This document shows positions 29,037-37,121 of a stretch of DNA of 64,000 bases, piece after piece. This DNA comes from CAWBBA01 sp963729795 (GTDB lineage Bacteria > Desulfobacterota > Desulfomonilia > Desulfomonilales > Desulfomonilaceae), in contig CAVSPC010000048.1 in the NCBI GenBank assembly GCA_963729795.1, positions 12,679 through 76,678 on the forward strand. The letters are read 5' to 3'. Under the pieces are notes generated by a model. The model did not search any database. It worked only from the letters and a program-made list of their open reading frames with translations, and was not told the origin of the DNA. The first letter of the stretch is position 1. Each line of letters opens with the position of its first letter. Made by a program: the position numbers and the translations under genes.

Positions 29037-29498
29037 TCATTGAGAGCGGGACCCTTTTTTCGTTGCTCTATCGCCTGGAATCGTCTCACCCCTTCGTACC
29101 TTTTCGAGCACTCCGTGCAACATTAGTCTGGCATTCCGACGTCTTTCTTCGAGTTCCTCACGCCACACCTCAATCTTTTCTATTGCCTCCAGTTCCCACG
29201 GTAGCCATTGGGAACTGTCTCGATTTCTAATAGAATTTTCCAGTTCCTCCGGAATCGGAGGCGAACAGCACTCTTCGTAGTGGTGCTCAATTTTTCTGAG
29301 GAAGCGAAATAGTTGTTTCATCTGTTTCTTGGTCAAGTCACATTCGCGTTCATCCTCCCCGAAGATTTCCTTCCTTACAGAAGTGCCATTTTCCACTTTC
29401 AGGTCCTGGATCAGCTTCTTCAGATAGAGATAGTTCTGATTAAAGTCGTATGAATCCAGGAAAGTCCTGGCGGAGGCGTGAGACGCACTCTGATTCAT
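29037..29498 (-). CDS. Soluble helical protein, unknown
   Basis: A 153-residue, highly charged, mostly helical protein without signal peptide or membrane segment. It has a pair of adjacent cysteines (HHYEECCSPPIPEEL) and a Glu/Arg-rich helix near the end (WREELEERRRNARLML). The ATG at 29498 is chosen because AAGGAG lies six bases before it. It is probably a single-gene unit: a clear terminator follows at 28892-28918. No family is recognised. Confidence 0.6.
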   Translation of the reverse strand: MNQSASHASARTFLDSYDFNQNYLYLKKLIQDLKVENGTSVRKEIFGEDERECDLTKKQMKQLFRFLRKIEHHYEECCSPPIPEELENSIRNRDSSQWLPWELEAIEKIEVWREELEERRRNARLMLHGVLEKVRRGETIPGDRATKKGSRSQ

Positions 29499-30001
29499 GT
29501 GCCACTCCTTTTTCACACAGGAATTTTGTAAATATCAATCGGGGGAAATAAAAAAACCGGCCATTTAACGACGACCAGCAGATCGGCACCACTTTGCTCC
29601 GCTGGGTCTTCAGCACTCTTGAGGGAGTCCCTCTCCCTCGTGGTGGGCTCCTATCATCCTGTTCGCGGCGAGTCAAGAAATTATTGTGTCAATCGCGTAA
29701 ACATTTAACAATGCACGGCAGATAATTTCGCGCTTACGTTACTGCAGCCACTTGGCGACCGCAATATTAATCGCGATTTTGAAATATGCGCGTGACGAGC
29801 GCGGGTTCAGGGCAAGTACGGAAGTGCGGTGCAAGACCCCTCTATCTGGAATGTCAGGGATGGTCGTCCTTGCTTTCGGGTCCAGTATTGGACATCATCA
29901 GGGACCTCCTCGCTTCCCATGCTACGGATCTCACTTCGGCGACTAGTTTTTGTCGCCGGGCTGACGAATTGTTACGTTTGGGAGCCGGTCCGACAAAAAA
30001 A
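29499..30001. other. Intergenic, no gene seen
   Basis: About 500 bases upstream of the helical protein gene and downstream of the response regulator terminator. A CCGGCCATTT stretch after an A-run near 29555 and scattered short palindromes are seen, but nothing that supports a gene. Confidence 0.4.
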
Positions 30002-30018
30002 CCGGGCTTTTGGCCCGG
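29995..30018 (-). terminator. Rho-independent terminator (minus strand)
   Basis: CCGGGC/GCCCGG stem (30002-30018) with T-rich run of seven on the minus strand, 30 bases after the response regulator stop. Confidence 0.8.
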
Positions 30019-30048
30019 CTTATCGTCCGACTAATCCGAGGTATATCA

Positions 30049-30417
30049 CTATTTCTGAGGTATGCGGGTTTCCAGGGCGACCTTCAACTTCTCTTTTAGT
30101 TCGCCCAGGTCGGAGCTCTTTACAACATAATAGTCTGCCGCAACAGCTTTTAGGTCAACTTTGAAGCTTGAATAAGCTGAATTCAGAATTACAGGCAAAT
30201 CGTAGTGTTTTCTTCTGATCTGCTGAAGCAGATCCAGGCCGTTGTATTCGCGCATCTTTATATCGAGCACGATACAGTCCGGATCTTCAGTATCGACGAC
30301 CTCCAGCAGGTCTTTCCCGTCGGGCAAAGTTATGACTTCGTATCCCTCATCCTGCAATTCCATAGTATAGAGCATTCGGATGCCTTCTTCATCATCCACT
30401 ATTAGAATCTTCGCCAT
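30049..30417 (-). CDS. Single-domain CheY-like response regulator
   Basis: A 122-residue receiver domain without output domain. The acidic pocket is ILIVDDEEG, the phospho-acceptor is D52 in CIVLDIKM, and the conserved Lys lies in YYVVKSS. GGAG precedes the ATG. It lies 39 bases after the glycosyltransferase gene and is followed by a terminator, so it is probably the second gene of a two-gene unit. No kinase is adjacent; it may take phosphate from one of the orphan PAS kinases. Confidence 0.9.
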   Translation of the reverse strand: MAKILIVDDEEGIRMLYTMELQDEGYEVITLPDGKDLLEVVDTEDPDCIVLDIKMREYNGLDLLQQIRRKHYDLPVILNSAYSSFKVDLKAVAADYYVVKSSDLGELKEKLKVALETRIPQK

Positions 30418-30456
30418 TTCAGGCTCCTTTGGAGATGTTCGGCAATTCGCGCCGCA

Positions 30457-31680
30457 TCATCCGGAAAACCAGCGTTCCAATAAATAGGATTTAGTCTTCT
30501 CGAATTGGACACACTGATCCTCGATGAACTCCTCCACCTGTTGCGTATTCATGGCCTGAGTTTCCAGCACAAAGGAGAGTGTCTTCCCATAGTAGAGGGC
30601 CACCAGCCCGGCAACCAGGTCTTCCTGTGGAATCTCCTTAGTCTTATAAGCCACGGCAAAGTCGTACAGAACCTTCGCCCACAGCGCCGTTGGAAACTCG
30701 AAACAGGCAGATGGCAAGCCGGCCACTTCTTCCACCTTGTTCATATTCTCTATAGTTAGAACAGTCTTGTAGAGATCCCAGTGCTTGGCAAGTCCTTGGC
30801 TGAATTTGCCGGACAAGACTTTTATGTCCGCCTCAACCGGGGGAGGCACCTCCAGTTCCCCCAAAGCGAATCCGAAAACGGCTGTAGGACGGCTCCATTT
30901 GACCTCCTTCCAGAAGTTCTCGTAACGACACATGAGTTCGAATATAGTAATGACAACATCGGCAAATAGATCGTCCACAACGGCCACCAGATCTTTTGGC
31001 TTATGGACCTTGGGCCTTCCCATAAAGGACTGAATGACGGCCATTCGGTTTCTCAGGGCCGTGGTTGTCATCCAGATGTCGATTCCAAAATCCGCAACAG
31101 ATCCGTCCCAAAAGTCGGTTTCCGCATAAATGCGAGCGAGTTCACCCGAAAACCCATAATCTCCACCGATAGGCTGTCGGACTCGACGGCCGTACAAAGC
31201 GCGAGTAAGTGGATAGGCCACATTGTTGGTTATCGTGCCATCGTACTTATGACGAACATATAATGGGGACACAAAATGGTATTCGTCGAAAAGGGGCTCT
31301 CCTAAATTGCGTATCCAAAGTGGAGTGACACTCTTCAGGTCGGCATCCAGTACTATGATCGCCTTGGCCGAAAGTTCCACTGCTTTACCAAATAAATTCT
31401 TGAGGTTGTTGCCTTTGCCTATGGTTCCTTCTTCAGTGGACAGATAGATCTTGGGAGTCTTGGTCACGATCTGCATGAAAGCTCGATGAGTATTGTCGGG
31501 GGAATGATTGTCACAATTAATGATTACTGCGGAACGTTCACTATAGTACTTGGAAAGACCTTTGTCCGCCTGCTGAGTTGGTACAGCTATAGCAGAAGCT
31601 TCATTGTAGGAAGGTATACCGACCACAATGTCAGCCTGGGTAATACCGTTTGGATTGTCTTCCATAGAAATGGCCTTCAT
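30457..31680 (-). CDS. GT-A glycosyltransferase, GT81/GpgS-like
   Basis: A 407-residue cytoplasmic glycosyltransferase. The N-terminal half is a GT-A fold: DIVVGIPSYNEASAI for nucleotide binding, VLDADLKSVTP as DxD metal site, and QPIGGDYGFSGEL as the acceptor loop. The C-terminal half is helical. The acceptor loop and length resemble glucosyl-3-phosphoglycerate and mannosylglycerate synthases, which make compatible solutes. The exact donor and acceptor are not determined. A second ATG five codons in, with AAGG before it, is an alternative start. It is probably co-transcribed with the downstream response regulator. Confidence 0.65.
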   Translation of the reverse strand: MKAISMEDNPNGITQADIVVGIPSYNEASAIAVPTQQADKGLSKYYSERSAVIINCDNHSPDNTHRAFMQIVTKTPKIYLSTEEGTIGKGNNLKNLFGKAVELSAKAIIVLDADLKSVTPLWIRNLGEPLFDEYHFVSPLYVRHKYDGTITNNVAYPLTRALYGRRVRQPIGGDYGFSGELARIYAETDFWDGSVADFGIDIWMTTTALRNRMAVIQSFMGRPKVHKPKDLVAVVDDLFADVVITIFELMCRYENFWKEVKWSRPTAVFGFALGELEVPPPVEADIKVLSGKFSQGLAKHWDLYKTVLTIENMNKVEEVAGLPSACFEFPTALWAKVLYDFAVAYKTKEIPQEDLVAGLVALYYGKTLSFVLETQAMNTQQVEEFIEDQCVQFEKTKSYLLERWFSG

Positions 31681-31870
31681 TTAGGAAATACCCTAGTCGG
31701 CTATAAAGCCACGACGCGACAACTCATACACTATTATACATATTATCACAACTCGCCCGTGCGTCAAACGAGGCCGGCGACGCCCTTAATATCAGCAGCG
31801 TGGAGTTGTCTCCTCTGACCTCTTATACCCATTGCCAAAAGATTTGTCCGATTAGAGGTAGCCTGACACC

Positions 31871-31952
31871 GTCATTCCGGCTGAGGCCGGAATCCAGTCT
31901 TTTCAATCCAGCGTTCCTCGCGGGACTGGACCCCGGCCTTCGCCGGGGTGAC
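31871..31952. repeat. Dispersed palindromic repeat, GTCATTCCGG type
   Basis: GTCATTCCGG at one end and CCGGGGTGAC at the other, with two internal hairpins (CCGGctgagGCCGG-like and CCCCGGccttcgCCGGGG). It lies in the 600-base gap before scpB, which otherwise shows no gene. Confidence 0.6.
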
Positions 31953-32283
31953 GGGTGGTGAACAGGTCATTGCTTTTTGCAACGGCTATAGCAAAGAAAT
32001 TTTGGCTCGTGCCACGAATTTTGCGCATACCTCGATCATGGGGAAGTTTCCGGGGCAGGTTCAATCGATTAGATTACTTTTTCGTCAATCGTGGGAAATT
32101 TCACACTTAGCAATGGCAGGGGTGGCCGTCTTGAAATGTGGAATGCTCCGCTAACTGCTACCCATTTCCGGAGCATACAGAGCCATTCCGAATTGATACG
32201 GCGTTTGGGTCGTGGTATGACGGATTCATCCTGTGGAGTTGGATTCATGTCCCACGGCCATAGGTCATTATTAGAATGAAGCA

Positions 32284-32850
32284 ATGAAGCTCGTATCGAG
32301 GTCGAGTACTTTGAATAGACAAACTCTAAAGTCCATTGCCGAGGGGATGATCTTCGCTCATACCGAACCTCTCAGCCTTGAGGTCATGGCACGGGCGATA
32401 CGAGAAGTCCAACCGCAGGAGCTCAAGTTGGCTTTAGACGAATTGGAACGGGAGTACAAAGAGAGGTCCCGAGGATTCACTCTCGAGAAGATCGCAGGGG
32501 GCTATCAATTCCGAACATTGCCGAGCCTTCAACCTTGGATAAGCGAAATGAAACAGGCCCGGCCGCCTTCTCGGCTAAGTCGAGCTGCCTTAGAAACCCT
32601 CAGCATCGTGGCCTACAATCAGCCCATCGCCAGGAGCCAAATCGAACAGATTCGCGGAGTAGAAAGTGCGAGCACCTTGAAAAATCTTTTGGACCGCGAA
32701 TTAATTGCCGTGGTGGGCCGCAAAGACGTGCCGGGTCGTCCTCTTTTGTACGGGACCTCTCCGCGTTTTCTTGAAGTCTTTGGGCTGAACGACCTCGCTT
32801 CACTCCCTCCGCTGCCGGATATTGAACCCTTGGCCGAGAATTCGGAATAG
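32284..32850 (+). CDS. scpB: Segregation and condensation protein ScpB
   Basis: A 188-residue winged-helix protein that joins SMC and ScpA in the chromosome-condensing complex. The first winged helix carries LKSIAEGMIFAHTEPLSLE and the second AALETLSIVAYNQPIARSQIEQIRG, the family signature. The Pro-rich tail is typical. scpA is not beside it. The ATG at 32284 has no strong ribosome-binding site. It converges with the beta-propeller gene 11 bases away. Confidence 0.92.
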   Translation: MKLVSRSSTLNRQTLKSIAEGMIFAHTEPLSLEVMARAIREVQPQELKLALDELEREYKERSRGFTLEKIAGGYQFRTLPSLQPWISEMKQARPPSRLSRAALETLSIVAYNQPIARSQIEQIRGVESASTLKNLLDRELIAVVGRKDVPGRPLLYGTSPRFLEVFGLNDLASLPPLPDIEPLAENSE

Positions 32851-32861
32851 ATCCCCCGAGA

Positions 32862-34274
32862 CTACGCCACCGCGTACATGTTGCCATCATCGCTTCCAAA
32901 ATAAATAGCTTCGCCATGTATTACCGGCGAAGAATTCACCGCACCTTCAGTTTTGAATTTCCATTTTTCCCGGCCTGATTCTGCATCGAACACGTGGAGG
33001 CAGCGGTCAGCGCTTCCAAGATGGAGGTTGGAATTCGCCAGTGCAGGCGAGGATGATATAGGGCCTCCAACCTCCGATTTCCAGAGTTCTTGGCCGGTCC
33101 TGACGTCTACACAGTAGACTTTGGCCCCTGCGTTTCCGAAAAAGATGTTGCCTAGCCCGACGGCCACGCAACCAGTCACCTTTGATCCCGACTTGAAATT
33201 CCAACGTTCCTGGCCGCTCTCCAAGTCCACAGCATAGATACTCCCGTCCCAACTCCCAAAGTAGGCCACGCCATCCGATATCGCCGGCGAGCCCGACACC
33301 GGGGCTGATGTCTTAAACACCCATCGAGCCTCACCCGAAGTACTCTCGACAGCATAAAGACTGCCGTCGTAACTGCCCACACAGATCAGATCGCCATCTA
33401 TGGCCGGGGAAGAAGAGATCAGTCCGCCAGTCTTGAACTTCCATTTTGTAGACCCGGATTGGATCCCGATAGCGAAAAGGTTAGCATCAGAACCGCCAAA
33501 ATAGATCATCGTGTCCGTAATAGCCGGGGATGACGATAAAGGACCACCGACACTGAAATTCCAGATCAGCTTTCCGGATTCCGCGTGTAAAGCGCATAAC
33601 TGACCGCCGGAGGTCCCGAAATATACTCGACCGAATGCTACTCCAGGGGAAGAAGACACAGGGCCGTCGGTTTCGTACCTCCACTTCTCAGTCCCCATCT
33701 CCAGATCGACAGCATACAGCCTACCATCCCAACTGCCGAAATAGACCATATTATGGGCAATGGCCGGCGAGGAAGAAACCCAGCCCCCAGTCTTGTATCT
33801 CCACTTCAATTCTCTGAGCTTTTCGACCCCTTTGGCTCGGTAGAAGCCCGTCCGCTGCAAGTCCACCCTGAAAAGGGCCGGGGCAACAGCTCCTTCCGAC
33901 GATGAATCCGGCTCCTCTTCTTCGAGACCGGCCGATTGAAGCACTACCTCATGAACCGGAGCCATCACTTCATCGCCCGACTCTTCCGCTTCGATCTTCG
34001 CAACTATGGCACCGCAGTGAGGACATTCATCCAAATCTGCGGCATCTGTTGTGCCACACTCGGGACACTCGAACACATGGGCAGATTCTGCACCCGGCAA
34101 AGACTCGACTTCTTGGGCCTCCGACTGAGCCAGGATGCGCAGTTCCACCAGCTTTTTCAACAACAGAGCCAGTTCATTAGGCGATAGGTGATACTTCTCT
34201 GTCAGGGTAGCCCTATCCAAGCCAGCCCTTATATCTTGAACTATCTCTTTAGCCTTTACGGTTCGAGTTGCCAT
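32862..34274 (-). CDS. Cytoplasmic eight-bladed PQQ-like beta-propeller with HTH-like and zinc-ribbon N-terminus
   Basis: A 470-residue protein without signal peptide. Residues 1-50 form a helical HTH-like domain (KAKEIVQDIRAGLDRATL). A zinc ribbon at about 69-86 follows (CPECGTTDAADLDECPHCG), then an acidic linker. Residues about 148-470 are eight near-identical blades of about 40 residues, each like KWKFKTGG..SSSPAI..YFGS.DG.LYA. Such propellers (BamB, quinoprotein dehydrogenases) normally work outside the cytoplasm, so a cytoplasmic copy on a DNA- or protein-binding head is unusual. It probably acts as a scaffold. No catalytic residues for PQQ chemistry were identified. Confidence 0.8.
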   Translation of the reverse strand: MATRTVKAKEIVQDIRAGLDRATLTEKYHLSPNELALLLKKLVELRILAQSEAQEVESLPGAESAHVFECPECGTTDAADLDECPHCGAIVAKIEAEESGDEVMAPVHEVVLQSAGLEEEEPDSSSEGAVAPALFRVDLQRTGFYRAKGVEKLRELKWRYKTGGWVSSSPAIAHNMVYFGSWDGRLYAVDLEMGTEKWRYETDGPVSSSPGVAFGRVYFGTSGGQLCALHAESGKLIWNFSVGGPLSSSPAITDTMIYFGGSDANLFAIGIQSGSTKWKFKTGGLISSSPAIDGDLICVGSYDGSLYAVESTSGEARWVFKTSAPVSGSPAISDGVAYFGSWDGSIYAVDLESGQERWNFKSGSKVTGCVAVGLGNIFFGNAGAKVYCVDVRTGQELWKSEVGGPISSSPALANSNLHLGSADRCLHVFDAESGREKWKFKTEGAVNSSPVIHGEAIYFGSDDGNMYAVA

Positions 34275-34333
34275 TACTGATTCTGCTGCTGCGGGTCACT
34301 ACCAACGTGCCCAAACGGGAGACGCAGAGATTG

Positions 34334-35698
34334 TTATCCTGTGGCATGTTGTTGCGCATCATGACTGAGAACAAGGTTATTACTGGGTTGTTCTACGCGC
34401 CTACCTATGCTGTAATACGTAAATCCTCGTTCGGCCATCTTTTTAGGGTCATAGAGGTTCCTACCATCGAAGATAACTGGCTCCAACAACAATTGTTTGA
34501 TCTTTTCAAAATTGGGGTGACGAAATTCATTCCACTCGGTCACTATAATCAAGCCATCAGCCCCTTCAAGACACTCGTAATTCCCTGGCGCATAGTCTAT
34601 GGAATCCCCGAGAACGCGCCCGCAGTTCTCCATCGCGACCGGATCAAAAGCTCTAATGCGGGCGCCTCTCTCACGCAGCATTCGGATCACTTCGAGAGAC
34701 GGGGCCTCCCTGATATCGTCGGTTCGAGGCTTGAAGCTCAACCCCCAGAGAGCGAAGATTTTCCCCTCCAGAGACTGCCCCTGGTAATGGCCTACTATGG
34801 TGTTCAAGAAATGGGTTCTCTGGGCTCTATTTGCTTCCTGTACGGCTTCCAGGATCATCAGCCTGGCCTCATGCTCCATGCCTGTCCTTGTCAAGGCGTC
34901 CACATCTTTGGGAAAGCAGGACCCGCCGTATCCTATCCCCGCAAAGAGAAATTGAGTGCCTATGCGAGGGTCCGCGCCTATACCGCTCCGGACCATTTCA
35001 ATGTCGGCCCCGACTTTTTCGCACAGCCTCGCAAGTTCGTTGACAAAAGAGATCTTCGTGGCCAAAAGGCCGTTGGCCGCATATTTCGTCATTTCCGAGG
35101 ATAAGGTATCCATGACCAAAATAGGCTTGCCGGTCCGCACGAAGGGCGCGTACAGCTCTTTGAGGATTTCACCGACACGGACGTCGTCCACTCCGATCAC
35201 AATTCTGTCCGGTTTCATGCAGTCATCAATCGCGTTGCCCTCTTTCAAGAACTCGGGGTTGGACGCCACATCAAACGGGTGGTTGGTTCTTTGGGCAATG
35301 ATGTCGCGAATCTTGTGCGTTGTGCCCACCGGAACGGTGCTCTTAGTGATAATGATTTTGTAAGTCTTAATGGCTTGACCGATGGCCTCGGCCACACTGA
35401 ATACCTGACTGAGATCCGCGTTTCCGTCTTGGTGGGGCGGGGTGCCGACAGCTATAAAGTTGATCAGGGACCTTTCTATGGTCGCCTCCAGATCAGTGGT
35501 GAAGTGCAAACGTTTTTCGCCCATGTTTCGCGTTATCATCGGTTGAAGACCAGGCTCGTAGATCGGGACTCTCCCCTCTACGAGGCCATTGATCTTGGCC
35601 TCGTCGATGTCCATCAACGTGACATCATTTCCCATCTCGGCGAAGCAAACTCCGGTAACCAAGCCTACATAGCCGGTTCCTATGACGCCTACATGCAT
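34334..35698 (-). CDS. ugd: UDP-glucose 6-dehydrogenase
   Basis: A 454-residue enzyme that oxidises UDP-glucose to UDP-glucuronate for capsule or lipopolysaccharide sugars. The Rossmann start is VGVIGTGYVGLVTGVCFAEMG. The catalytic cysteine lies in GYGGSCFPKDVDAL, with NPEFLKEGNAIDD further N-terminal. The C-terminal UDP-binding domain has WGLSFKPRTDDIREAPS. GAGG precedes the ATG by nine bases. It stands alone in the window. Confidence 0.95.
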   Translation of the reverse strand: MHVGVIGTGYVGLVTGVCFAEMGNDVTLMDIDEAKINGLVEGRVPIYEPGLQPMITRNMGEKRLHFTTDLEATIERSLINFIAVGTPPHQDGNADLSQVFSVAEAIGQAIKTYKIIITKSTVPVGTTHKIRDIIAQRTNHPFDVASNPEFLKEGNAIDDCMKPDRIVIGVDDVRVGEILKELYAPFVRTGKPILVMDTLSSEMTKYAANGLLATKISFVNELARLCEKVGADIEMVRSGIGADPRIGTQFLFAGIGYGGSCFPKDVDALTRTGMEHEARLMILEAVQEANRAQRTHFLNTIVGHYQGQSLEGKIFALWGLSFKPRTDDIREAPSLEVIRMLRERGARIRAFDPVAMENCGRVLGDSIDYAPGNYECLEGADGLIIVTEWNEFRHPNFEKIKQLLLEPVIFDGRNLYDPKKMAERGFTYYSIGRRVEQPSNNLVLSHDAQQHATG

Positions 35699-36146
35699 TA
35701 TGAACTACCTCGTGAATGTTGAAGGTGGCGATCCGAAATAAGTCATCGCCAAGTTTATTATTATCGCATGAAGCTGCGGGTATTCTCCACATAAAACGCG
35801 CGAAGCACGTAATAATTCAGTTTTCTCCGGGAAAATGCGATTAAACCTGTGGGGTAGGCTTTTCGAAACTGTCTGCCGTCAGTCAAGTTAAGAAAAAGGC
35901 AGTCTCGGAAAGCCTGACCCACGCAAGTGAATGTTTGCCTAAGCCCACTTGGTGGTTTCTTGGTCGGCCCAAACGCAATTCTTGTCAACTCTCCCTGGCA
36001 ACAGCACTAATCCTTGCCACCACCCACCGCCCCACGACGACTTTTCTTGCAGCAATTTCGGCGTTACCCCGCAATCCTATGAAGTCCCGGGCGTCTTACC
36101 GGAGCTTTGACGCATCTTGTGAACATGATCCATTACCGCTGCAGAT
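35699..36146. other. Intergenic, nothing recognised
   Basis: About 450 bases between ugd and the hydrolase gene. Short open frames on both strands lack start signals, and no strong hairpin was found. Confidence 0.4.
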
Positions 36147-36971
36147 TCATCCTGCACAAGTTACCGGGCGTACAGTCTCGGCAACGAGGCGGCTTTCTTC
36201 CCCAAAGCGGTGTCGGGCCAAGAAATTGAGAATATGAGAGACGTATTCCTTGGGTTGCTCATCATACGTGTTGTGTCCGCAATTTGGCAGGACAGCGAAC
36301 TCTCCCTTGGGAAGATTCCTATAAAAAGCCACTCCCTGCTCAACTTCAAAAAGGAAGCTTCTGTCGGGATATAAAACCAGAGTCGGGCAATCAACAGAAG
36401 CCAACGTCGGTCTCAAATCAAAGAAAGTTTTTCCGTAGGCCCCGCCGTATTGACGGAATTGATTGAAAAACGGTTCGGCTCTTTGTCCATGCCAGCCTAT
36501 GAGTTTTTCTTGCAGATCAGGATCCAATTCTCCGAAGCTCTTGGTGAATTTGGACGCATTGAATTCAGACATGTGAACCGTGCTGAAACATAAGGTGCTC
36601 GATATCACTATGCTCTTGACGCGATCGGGATATTGGACGGCGTAGTCCGTTGCCACGACGCCGCCTTCGCACTGGCCTACGATATGCAATGAATCAATCC
36701 CAAGCCAGTGACGCAGCGATTCCAGCTCCTTGACGCTCTCAGGTCTGAACCGGTCACTCACGTAGAAATCGTCGAAATCCGCGAGTTGTTCGGATTGTCC
36801 ATACCCTCGCCTATCGTAACGGATCACTTTATATCCGTGCTCGACCAATGGTGGTACTATTTTCTCCCACATTTTGCTACACCCGAAACCGTGATGCAGA
36901 AGCAGAAGCGGGGTGCCAAAACCCTCAATTTCGTAATAGAGGTTAATACCGTTTATATTGGCGAAGGGCAT
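36147..36971 (-). CDS. Alpha/beta hydrolase with cysteine nucleophile
   Basis: A 274-residue cytoplasmic alpha/beta-hydrolase. The oxyanion motif is LLHHGFGCSKMW. The nucleophile elbow reads HIVGQCEGG, with C101 where most members have serine. The acid is in LVLYPDRSF and the histidine in LPNCGHNTYDEQ. Cysteine nucleophiles are known in dienelactone hydrolase and a few relatives, so the chemistry may be ester or lactone hydrolysis with altered specificity. AGGAGG precedes the ATG. It is downstream of uvrB on the same strand after 150 bases and has no clear partner. Confidence 0.8.
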   Translation of the reverse strand: MPFANINGINLYYEIEGFGTPLLLLHHGFGCSKMWEKIVPPLVEHGYKVIRYDRRGYGQSEQLADFDDFYVSDRFRPESVKELESLRHWLGIDSLHIVGQCEGGVVATDYAVQYPDRVKSIVISSTLCFSTVHMSEFNASKFTKSFGELDPDLQEKLIGWHGQRAEPFFNQFRQYGGAYGKTFFDLRPTLASVDCPTLVLYPDRSFLFEVEQGVAFYRNLPKGEFAVLPNCGHNTYDEQPKEYVSHILNFLARHRFGEESRLVAETVRPVTCAG

Positions 36972-37121
36972 ACAAGATTCCTCCTACGTCGCTGGGATGC
37001 AAAAATACATGATAGTTTCCCACACACCCTTGGAAAGCCACCTCCGAGAGGCCCGAAAATGGTCCTCCGGGCTTTCTCTTTTCAAGAACTTGGAGGTTTG
37101 TGGCGTAGGCCCACTGTCATT

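Noticed and set aside
34268..35104. 278-residue open frame on the plus strand
   Set aside because: Lies antisense within ugd, which has full family motifs; no ribosome-binding site.
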